A DNA stretch of 13,548 bases from CAZGSV01 sp964528605 (GTDB lineage Bacteria; Armatimonadota; Zipacnadia; CAZGSV01), in contig CAZGSV010000092.1 of the NCBI GenBank assembly GCA_964528605.1, positions 1 through 13,548 of the forward strand, given 5' to 3'. The notes beneath the pieces were generated by a model. The model was given only the letters and a program-made list of their open reading frames with translations, was not told the DNA's origin and did not search any database. Below, piece after piece: positions 5,858-12,593 of the stretch; the first letter of the stretch is position 1; every line of letters begins with the position of its first letter. Both the position numbers and the translations under genes were made by a program.

Positions 5858-8800
5858 ATGAGAAACGCGCTTCTGCTATTGACCTTGAGTGTTCTCTTGT
5901 TGTCCGGGACGGCGGCGTATGCCGATGCTGCCGCGAGCGCGCGCCACGGCCCCGATGTGGCGAACTGGCGGCCGGCGATCCAGTGGATCTCCAAGGAGCG
6001 CATCCGCGGCTCCTATGTGACCTTCAACGCCGACCACTACCGAGAACTCGGCAGCGTCGGGCTGAACTCGGTGCTCAGTCACTTCAACGTGGACCCGGCC
6101 AAGGAGGACCGCGAGGCGCTCGAGCGCATTTGCGAGGCGGCGAAGGTGGCCCGCGAGAGCGGGCTGCGTCTCTTCGTCGGCATCGGCTGGCTGGGCTACG
6201 AGGCGGCCTTTCTGCAAACGCGCCCGTACCGCGCGGTGCATCGGCTCGGCGTGGCGCTCGAGGATGCGCCGTGTCCCTCGGACCACGGCTATTGGGACGC
6301 GGTCATCACCAAGCGCATGGTGCGACTCGCGCGGCTGGCGAAAGAGGTGCCCATCGCCGGCGTGGCCGTTGACTTCGAGCCTTACGCGACGAAGTACTAC
6401 AATCAGGCCGGCGCGCCGGGCATGCTCGCCGTGGACGGCATCGGGGGCATCGGGCGCGACGTCTGCTTCTGCGATTTGTGCTTCGGCGGGTTTCTCAAGA
6501 GTAAGGGCATCCCGCTGACGCCCAAGGACGTGCCGCCGGATCAGCGCGACAAGTACTTGGTCGAGCACGGCTACATCACGAGCCCCGAGGGTGATCGCGC
6601 GGGGCAGGGGGCGTACTTCGATTACCTGCGTTCCGAGTGGGCTGCGTTCGCTCGCGAGACGGAGCGGGCGGTACACAAAGAGAATCCGGACCTGCTCATG
6701 GGCTTCCTGCCGGGCACGGAAGACGTGGTGACTAGGGCATGGGGCAAGCCGGATATGCCCGTGGTGGTCTTTTCCGAGGCGGGCTACATGGGCGGCTACT
6801 CGGCTCAGGCGCTGCTGCACTATGGGATGTTCAAGCGCGTCACCGGCAACTTCGTCTACGCCTCCGGCATCATCTTCACCCAGTTCACGCCGCTGCCGTT
6901 GCTGGGGCACCTGATGGCCGACGCGGAGAACTTCCACGGCTACTGGATCTTCTCCACGAGTTTCATGACCGACGACTGGCGGCAGGCGCGCAGGCAGGGC
7001 AGCGACCGGCTGATGTGGTTGAAGGCGACGACGGCGGAGTATTGGGATGCGATTGCCAAAGCGAACGCCGCCATCATGCAGATGCCTCCGCAGAGCGCGC
7101 GACTGAATCCTGCGCCGCCGCTGCCGCAAGACTGGGCGCAGACTCCACCTCAGGTTCCTCCGCTGCGCGTGGCGCCCGCGACCGCCGAGCCGGCGGGACG
7201 GGCGGCCTTTGAGCCGGGGTGCTTTGAGCAGTGGTTCCGGGTGCGAGCGGGCGAGGAGGCGCAGGTTGCCGCAACCTTAAGCGTGGCGAAGAACGACCGG
7301 TTCGGTGCCCCGATTGCCCTCTATGGCCCGAATGGCGAAATGGAGCAGTTCGCGCTGCTCCGGCCCGGGGAAACTAAGCGGCTGGCGTGGCCCGGCGTCG
7401 CGAAGGAGACCTACACGGTCGTAGTAAGCAGCCTGTCGAACCTGGTCACGGTTGCTCCGGAGGCGGCGTTGTGGAGTCGGGACGCCTCACGCACCGTGAC
7501 GACGCAGTGCGCCGATGAGACGGCTGCGCTTTTCTATGTGCCCGGAACGGCCGACCGGATCCGGGTGGTGGTCACCGCGGACGCCCCGGCCGAATGCGCG
7601 GTGGGCCCGCTCGGGCAAGCCGCGTCGGCCGCGGCAGGTCTCTTGCCCGGACGCGAGACCACCATTGAGGTCGAGCCGGAGCGGCGAGGTGCGGTATGGC
7701 GCCTGTCATTCTCCACGGGCGCCGCCGGACCCGCGCTGGTGCGGTGGCGGATCGTCTCGCCCGCAAAGGCCACCGCGAGCGCGCCCAACACCACGGTCAC
7801 GGCCTCCGAGACGGTTCTGTGGCGCGAGGGCGCAGGAGTGCTGAAGGAGCCGGCGGTGCTCTGGCGGCACAAGGTCGGTGGCGAGGTCTACGCCTCCATC
7901 ACCCTCGTTGATCTCAACGGCGACGGCAAGGAGGAGATTCTGGAGCCGGTGCGCGACGGCGCGCTGCGGGCCCTCAACGGCGCGGGCGAGGTCCTCTGGC
8001 TGACCGACCTGCCTGACGTGGTCGAGGCCCCCCCCGCGGTGGGCGACCTCGACGGCAACGGTTCGCTGGAGATCGTCTGCGGCGACCGCTTCCGCAATCT
8101 GCACTGCCTCTCCGCCAATGGCGAGGTGAAGTGGTCGCGGCAGTTGGGCGGCGAGATCATGTGGGCCTCGCCGACGCTCGTGGATCTGGATGGCGATGGC
8201 AAACTTGAGATTCTCCTCGGCGCAGAAGATGGCCACCTCTACTGCGTGTCCTCTGAGGGCGAGGTGCGCTGGCTCTTCGTGGGGCAGGACTCATTCTCGT
8301 GCGCGGTGGGCGCGGGGCCGCTCGCGCCCGGTGAGCCGCCGGTCATCGTCGCGCCGTGCAGCGACAAGAAGGTGTATTGCCTGAATGGGAGCGGCGCCCT
8401 TCTCTGGTCCTTCGAGACCGGCGACACCAACTACGCCTCGCCACTGCTCCTTGACCTCGACCACGACGGCGTGCGTGAGATTCTCTTTGGCAGCGGCGAC
8501 AACAGCGTCTATTGCCTGAAAAAGGACGGCTCGCTGCTCTGGCGCTTCGAGGCGAAGGGGCCATTCGACAGCACGCTGGCGCTCGCCGACCTCGACGGCG
8601 ACGGCGTGCGCGAGATTGTGGCCCTCGACCATCTCGGCGGCGTCTATGTTCTGCGCGAGGATGGGTCGCTGCTGTGGGAGCAGCAGATAGGAATGAAGAT
8701 AGACGGCGCGCCGGCGATAGGCGACGTGGACGGCGACGGACAAGTGGAGATGGTCATCGGCACGCGCGACGCGTATCTCGTCTGCCTGAGCCCGAGCGGC

Positions 8801-9058
8801 GAGGAGAAGTGGCGCTGGGCGTACGGAATCGCCGACGGCCAGCCTGGGTCCTGCGCTATCGGCGACTGCGACCGAGAGGGCTTTGCCAACATCTACCTCG
8901 GCACCAAGGCGCGGGAGATCGTGTGCCTGAGCCTGAACGCCCCCTTCTCACCGCGCCTCACCCCTTGGCCCCTCTCCCGCCCGCCGCTGACGCGCGCGGG
9001 GCTGCTCGACCGATGCCGGGAACGGCGGTCTCTTGCGCTGGGGGTGCGCCTGGGCTAG
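5858..9058 (+). CDS. Exported protein: predicted TIM-barrel domain plus eight-blade FG-GAP/PQQ-like propeller
   Basis: 1066 residues. The ATG at 5858 begins a clear signal peptide (MRNALLLLTLSVLLLSG, cut after AYADA); an in-frame GTG at 5801 would put 19 charged residues in front of it and is rejected. Residues about 30-405 look like a glycoside-hydrolase-type barrel: VAVDFEPY has acids D172 and E174 at a strand end, and CFCDLC (C203, C205, C208) resembles metal or disulfide sites in such enzymes. A Pro-rich linker (about 415-455) leads to a sandwich-like region to about 665. Repeats of about 45 residues follow with calcium-type loops at D685, D730, D776, D866, D911, D956 and D1003; the one expected near 821 is degenerate. 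The last ~38 residues come from repeat-like DNA. Catalysis on a polysaccharide is inferred from fold and acids only; the family is not recognised. Confidence 0.8.
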   Translation: MRNALLLLTLSVLLLSGTAAYADAAASARHGPDVANWRPAIQWISKERIRGSYVTFNADHYRELGSVGLNSVLSHFNVDPAKEDREALERICEAAKVARESGLRLFVGIGWLGYEAAFLQTRPYRAVHRLGVALEDAPCPSDHGYWDAVITKRMVRLARLAKEVPIAGVAVDFEPYATKYYNQAGAPGMLAVDGIGGIGRDVCFCDLCFGGFLKSKGIPLTPKDVPPDQRDKYLVEHGYITSPEGDRAGQGAYFDYLRSEWAAFARETERAVHKENPDLLMGFLPGTEDVVTRAWGKPDMPVVVFSEAGYMGGYSAQALLHYGMFKRVTGNFVYASGIIFTQFTPLPLLGHLMADAENFHGYWIFSTSFMTDDWRQARRQGSDRLMWLKATTAEYWDAIAKANAAIMQMPPQSARLNPAPPLPQDWAQTPPQVPPLRVAPATAEPAGRAAFEPGCFEQWFRVRAGEEAQVAATLSVAKNDRFGAPIALYGPNGEMEQFALLRPGETKRLAWPGVAKETYTVVVSSLSNLVTVAPEAALWSRDASRTVTTQCADETAALFYVPGTADRIRVVVTADAPAECAVGPLGQAASAAAGLLPGRETTIEVEPERRGAVWRLSFSTGAAGPALVRWRIVSPAKATASAPNTTVTASETVLWREGAGVLKEPAVLWRHKVGGEVYASITLVDLNGDGKEEILEPVRDGALRALNGAGEVLWLTDLPDVVEAPPAVGDLDGNGSLEIVCGDRFRNLHCLSANGEVKWSRQLGGEIMWASPTLVDLDGDGKLEILLGAEDGHLYCVSSEGEVRWLFVGQDSFSCAVGAGPLAPGEPPVIVAPCSDKKVYCLNGSGALLWSFETGDTNYASPLLLDLDHDGVREILFGSGDNSVYCLKKDGSLLWRFEAKGPFDSTLALADLDGDGVREIVALDHLGGVYVLREDGSLLWEQQIGMKIDGAPAIGDVDGDGQVEMVIGTRDAYLVCLSPSGEEKWRWAYGIADGQPGSCAIGDCDREGFANIYLGTKAREIVCLSLNAPFSPRLTPWPLSRPPLTRAGLLDRCRERRSLALGVRLG
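7632..7647. repeat. 16-bp repeat, copy 2 (inside the large propeller gene)
   Basis: Exact copy of 3386-3401, here within coding sequence for the middle region of the exported protein (around GLLPGRE). Confidence 0.5.
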
Positions 9059-9072
9059 TGTAGCGCGCTAGT
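9029..9072 (+). repeat. Intergenic repeat, copy 2, supplies the stop of the propeller gene
   Basis: Ungapped match to 5653-5696, with 25 identical bases at 9048-9072. The TAG at 9056-9058 inside the repeat ends the upstream reading frame. Both copies follow large exported propeller genes. Confidence 0.8.
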
Positions 9073-9131
9073 TGGGCGTCGGGCCCGGCCTAGCGAGGTG
9101 TTGGCCGTCGGCAGGCGAACCCTCCTACGGC

Positions 9132-9156
9132 GGGCGAGCCACCGGCTCGCCCCTAC
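9132..9156 (-). repeat. GTAG-headed hairpin, copy e (inverted)
   Basis: On the minus strand the unit reads GTAG (9156-9153), arm GGGCGAGCC (9152-9144), loop GGT, arm GGCTCGCCC (9140-9132). The stem equals that of copy d; only the loop differs. It lies in the 135-bp leader region of the HdrA operon, about 40 bp before its start codon. No clear promoter was found there. Confidence 0.8.
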
Positions 9157-9193
9157 GACTACCGGCGGCCGGGCGAACGTCCCAACGGACGCT

Positions 9194-11512
9194 ATGCGAA
9201 CGACTGATGCAATTGTCATCGGCGCCGGCGTGGCAGGCGTTGCCTGCGCGCGCGAGTTGGCTCGTGCAGGCTTGGCGGTCACGTTGCTGGAGCGGAACGA
9301 GCGCCCCCGTGGCAACGCCGCCGGCTACTGCTGCCAGGCGCTCGACTTCTGCACCGAGTGCGGCATCTGCCTCGGGCTGGAGGAACTTGCCGCCCTCGAG
9401 CGCACGCCGGGAGTGGGCCTGATGACGCACTGCGAGCCCGCGCGTCTGGACGGCGAGCCGGGCGACTTTCGCCTCACGGTGCGCCTGTCCCCCCCCGGCG
9501 CCTCGCCGAACGAGGAGAGCATCAATGCGAAGGCGATCGTGCTCGCCGGCGGGTTCATTCCCTTCGATCCCGCGGGCCAGCGGGAATACGGCTACGGCTT
9601 CTACCCCAATGTGGTCACCATCGCGCAGGTGGAGGAGGAGTTCCGGCGCAACGGCAAGATCGCTAAGGCCGACGGCGCCCCCCCCGAGCGCATCGCTCTA
9701 ATACACTGCGTCGGCAGCCGCGACCTGAGCCGCGGCCGCAACTACTGCTCGCGCTTCTGCTGCGCCTCGCTGGTGCGGCTCTCGCGCCTCATTCGCCGCC
9801 AACTTCCCGGCACGCGCATGACCCTCTTCTACATGGACCTCCAGCCCGTAGGGCGCGGCTTCGACGAGTTTCTGCGCGAGGCGGAGAACGAGGGCATCGG
9901 CCGCATCCGCTGCCTGCCCGCCAAAGTGTTTGGCTCCGCGGCGACGAAGCGACTGACGATAGCCTACGTCAGCCCCGAGTGCGGGCGTCTCACGCGCGAG
10001 GACTTTGACCTGGTGGTGCTCGCGCACGGGATGCACGCCCGCGCGCAGGCTCCGGAGACCGCGGCGCTGCTGGGCCTGGAGACCGATGAGCATGGGTTCG
10101 TCATCGGCGCCGATGAGGGTGTTGGCAGGTCGGCGCGGCGAGGCGTTTACCTTGCCGGCTCGTGCGCAGGGCCGGTCACGGTGTCGGAGTCGCTGGCCTC
10201 GGCGCGCGCAACGGCTGGGGCGCTGGCCGCGGATCTGGCGGCGGGCGGCGCAAGAGCGGAGGCTGCGCCCGATGAGGCCAAGCCGGTGCTCGTTGTCGGC
10301 GCGGGGCTTGGCGGGCTCAGCGTGGCGGCGGAGTTGGCGCGGCGAGGCGTACCGGTGACAGTGGTTGACCGCTGGGAGAGGGCGGGGGGGCGCGCGGCGG
10401 ATTGCGCTCGCTTGCTACCGTGGCAGCCGCGGCCGGAGACGATGCTCACCGAGCGACTGAGCGCGCTCCACGAACGGGGGGGGAGGCTCCTGCTCGGCTC
10501 GCGCGTCGAGAGGGTGAGCGGGTTCGCCGGCAACTTCTCCGCGTGCATCCGGACGGCCCAGGGCGCGGACCAGCAAGACTACTCCGCGATCGTGCTCGCC
10601 CTCGGCCACACGGCTCACTACCATGCCGAGGCCGCCGGCCTGCCTCTCGGCGAGCGCGTGCAAACCTTCTCGCAGTTCGAGCGCACCATTGGCGCGGTCG
10701 AGCAGGGCAGGGCGGCGCTCCCGGACACGGTCGCCATCGTGACTGACCTGATCGCCGACTCGCCCGTGGCCGTCGGAGAGGCCGCGCTCACGTTCGCTCA
10801 CTTCGTGCAGGCGGAGCAGAGCAAGCAGGCGATTCTCATTTGCCGCAACGTGAAGGTGGCTGCGCCCGGGCTAGAGGCGCTCTACGGGAAGGTGCGCGAC
10901 GCCGGCGCGCTGGTGTTCAAGTTCGCTGAGCGGCCGGCGTTCGCCGTCGAGCCGCAGGGCGTCAGCATTATACTGGCGAGCGAGCCGTTCGGCGGCACAC
11001 CGGAGGCGGAGTTGAGGCTCCATTGCGACCTGGTTGTGGTCGCGGAGGAAGTCGGGCCGCCTGACGAGGCGCAGCCCTTTGCGCAAATGCTCGGCCTTAC
11101 CATGGGCGCCGACGGCTTCTTGCAGCCTCCTAATGTCCGCATGGGCCCCGGGCGCACCAATCGGCGGGGCGTGTTTGCGGTGGGCACGTGCCGGCAGCCG
11201 ATGACGGTTGCGGAGACGCTGCTGGAGGCCTCGCTGGTGGCGCACCAGATAGCCGTCTGGCTGGCGCGCGGCGATGAGGTGTGGGAGACGCCGCTGGCCG
11301 AGGTGGACGAGGACAAGTGCGCCTTGTGCCTCACCTGTCTGCGGTCGTGCCCGCACGGCGCGGTGCTGATCGAGGAGCGCGCGGAGGCGGCCAAGATAAT
11401 GCCCAGCGATTGCCAGGGCTGCGGCATCTGCGTCGCTGACTGCCCCTCCCACGCCATCACCTTGCGCGGCTATGAACGCGCCGCGCTGGTCGAGCAGGTG
11501 ACGTTCGCATAG
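9194..11512 (+). CDS. hdrA: HdrA-like iron-sulfur flavoprotein with two FAD modules
   Basis: Likely the flavin subunit that moves electrons between a pyridine nucleotide or ferredoxin and its partners MvhD and MetV/MetF; cytoplasmic. 772 residues. Module 1 (about 5-345): Rossmann GAGVAG (10-15), a Cys cluster at C46, C47, C53, C56, C59, then the HdrA signature HCVGSRD (C172) and CSRFCC (185-190), and a MTLFYMDLQPVGRGF-type segment. Module 2 (about 366-690): second Rossmann GAGLGG (369-374) and a diverged HdrA-like fold. C-terminus: two [4Fe-4S] motifs, C709/C712/C715/C719 and C740/C743/C746/C750. The ferredoxin insert of archaeal HdrA is not seen in module 1. Start at 9194 begins MRTTDAIVIGAG; an upstream start at 9098 would translate the hairpin repeat. 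The ribosome site is weak. Stop is 2 nt before mvhD. The name covers family only; a QmoA/B-type relative is the main alternative. Confidence 0.85.
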   Translation: MRTTDAIVIGAGVAGVACARELARAGLAVTLLERNERPRGNAAGYCCQALDFCTECGICLGLEELAALERTPGVGLMTHCEPARLDGEPGDFRLTVRLSPPGASPNEESINAKAIVLAGGFIPFDPAGQREYGYGFYPNVVTIAQVEEEFRRNGKIAKADGAPPERIALIHCVGSRDLSRGRNYCSRFCCASLVRLSRLIRRQLPGTRMTLFYMDLQPVGRGFDEFLREAENEGIGRIRCLPAKVFGSAATKRLTIAYVSPECGRLTREDFDLVVLAHGMHARAQAPETAALLGLETDEHGFVIGADEGVGRSARRGVYLAGSCAGPVTVSESLASARATAGALAADLAAGGARAEAAPDEAKPVLVVGAGLGGLSVAAELARRGVPVTVVDRWERAGGRAADCARLLPWQPRPETMLTERLSALHERGGRLLLGSRVERVSGFAGNFSACIRTAQGADQQDYSAIVLALGHTAHYHAEAAGLPLGERVQTFSQFERTIGAVEQGRAALPDTVAIVTDLIADSPVAVGEAALTFAHFVQAEQSKQAILICRNVKVAAPGLEALYGKVRDAGALVFKFAERPAFAVEPQGVSIILASEPFGGTPEAELRLHCDLVVVAEEVGPPDEAQPFAQMLGLTMGADGFLQPPNVRMGPGRTNRRGVFAVGTCRQPMTVAETLLEASLVAHQIAVWLARGDEVWETPLAEVDEDKCALCLTCLRSCPHGAVLIEERAEAAKIMPSDCQGCGICVADCPSHAITLRGYERAALVEQVTFA

Positions 11513-11514
11513 CC

Positions 11515-11928
11515 ATGTCCGGCGAAAACGGAGAAGTGAAGATTGCGGTCTTCGCGTGCCAGCGCTCCGGCGCCATCGCCATGCGCGAGTTGGGCGAGGG
11601 CGGCGTGAACGGCGTGCAGACGGTTTTGGTCGAGGTTCCGTGCGGCGGGACGATTGACGAGCCGATGGTGCTCAAGGCGTTCGAGCGCGGCGCGGATGCG
11701 GTGCTCGCGTTGGTGTGCTACGAGCGCAGTTGCCAATCGCTGGAGGGCAATGCGCGCGTGCCCAAGCGGCTCGAGGTTGTGCGGCGCGTGCTCGCGGACA
11801 TAGGATTGTCGGAGCGGCTGGTGGAGTGTCGCGAGGTGTCCGCCGCCTCGGCGGTCCGCTGCCGCGAGGTCCTGCAGGAAGTGGCGGCGGGCGTGCGCGC
11901 GAAGAGATCGGGTGGGTCTGGAACATGA
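11515..11928 (+). CDS. mvhD: MvhD-like iron-sulfur electron transfer subunit
   Basis: 137 residues, the usual size of MvhD/FrhD-type [2Fe-2S] proteins that join HdrA to an electron donor. The pattern is kept: FACQRSG (C15), VPCGGTID (C43) in place of the common MCSGRVDP, GADAVL, then VCYERSCQSLEGN (C68, C73) in place of GC..GDCHY..GN. The CxxC often found at the first site is reduced to one Cys followed by QRSG, a variant I associate with MTHFR-linked copies. Four Cys remain, enough for one [2Fe-2S] cluster. It starts 2 nt after hdrA and its stop TGA overlaps the metV ATG (ATGA), so translation is probably coupled. Its place between hdrA and metV supports a link in a methylene-THF reductase complex. 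Confidence 0.85.
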   Translation: MSGENGEVKIAVFACQRSGAIAMRELGEGGVNGVQTVLVEVPCGGTIDEPMVLKAFERGADAVLALVCYERSCQSLEGNARVPKRLEVVRRVLADIGLSERLVECREVSAASAVRCREVLQEVAAGVRAKRSGGSGT

Positions 11929-12593
11929 TCGTTGCGAATCAGAAACCGTTGGAAGAGATCCTGACGATGACCCGCGGGCTGGAGCGGCTTGCGGTCATCG
12001 GCTGCAACTCCTGCGTCACCGTCTGCATGGCCGGCGGCGAGAAGGAGGTCGCGGTCATCGCCTCCGCGCTGCGCCTCGCCGCCGAGAAGGAAGGGCGGCC
12101 GCTCACCGTGGAGGAGGCCATCGCCGAGCGGCAGTGCGAGGACGAGTTTTGCGAGAAGGTGCGCGAGAAAGTCGAGTGGGCTGATGGCGTGCTCTCGCTC
12201 GCCTGCAGCGTGGGCGCGCAGACGATGACGCGCCACTTTCCGGAGCGGGTGACGCTGCCCGGGCTGAATACCACCTTCTTCGGCGAGGTGCGCGAGCCCG
12301 GCCTGTGGATGGAAATGTGCGCCGGCTGCGGCGACTGCGTGATTCATCTCACCGGCGGGTTCTGCCCCGTGGCCCGCTGCGCCAAGCGGATGCTCAACGG
12401 CCCCTGCGGCGGCTCGCAGGACGGCAAGTGCGAGGTTGACAAGGAGACCGACTGCGTCTGGCAGCAAATCTATGACCGCATGGTCTCGCTTGGGCGGTTG
12501 GACGAACTGATGGCGCTGCAGGCGGCCAAGGACTGGCGCGCCGCGCGCGACGGCGGCCCGCGCAAGCGCCTCAGAGAGGACGCGCGCAAGTGA
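11925..12593 (+). CDS. metV: MetV, zinc/iron-sulfur partner subunit of methylenetetrahydrofolate reductase
   Basis: 222 residues, matching the MTHFR C-terminal (MetV) family that pairs with MetF in acetogens. Cys motifs: C27, C30 and C34 near the N-terminus; CEDEFC in the middle; then a dense C-terminal set, C132, C135, C138, C147, C152, C161 (in NGPCGG), C169 and C177. In the family these hold iron-sulfur and/or zinc sites, and MetV is needed for electron transfer to MetF. The start ATG at 11925 overlaps the mvhD stop, with GGTGGGT upstream. The GTG start of metF overlaps its stop as GTGA. Four bases of overlap on both sides mark one operon and near 1:1 synthesis. The last 25 residues are basic and probably flexible. 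Confidence 0.92.
   Translation: MIVANQKPLEEILTMTRGLERLAVIGCNSCVTVCMAGGEKEVAVIASALRLAAEKEGRPLTVEEAIAERQCEDEFCEKVREKVEWADGVLSLACSVGAQTMTRHFPERVTLPGLNTTFFGEVREPGLWMEMCAGCGDCVIHLTGGFCPVARCAKRMLNGPCGGSQDGKCEVDKETDCVWQQIYDRMVSLGRLDELMALQAAKDWRAARDGGPRKRLREDARK

Noticed and set aside
9098..9193. Upstream start of the HdrA gene
   Set aside because: The extra 32 residues (containing RASHRLAPT) are a translation of the GTAG-headed hairpin. The same kind of peptide appears in spurious frames over the other copies. The Rossmann motif begins right after the ATG at 9194.
9059..9193. Riboswitch or promoter in the leader of the HdrA operon
   Set aside because: The 135 bases are mostly the 25-bp repeat and hairpin copy e. 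No folate, cobalamin or SAM riboswitch core and no convincing -35/-10 pair was found.
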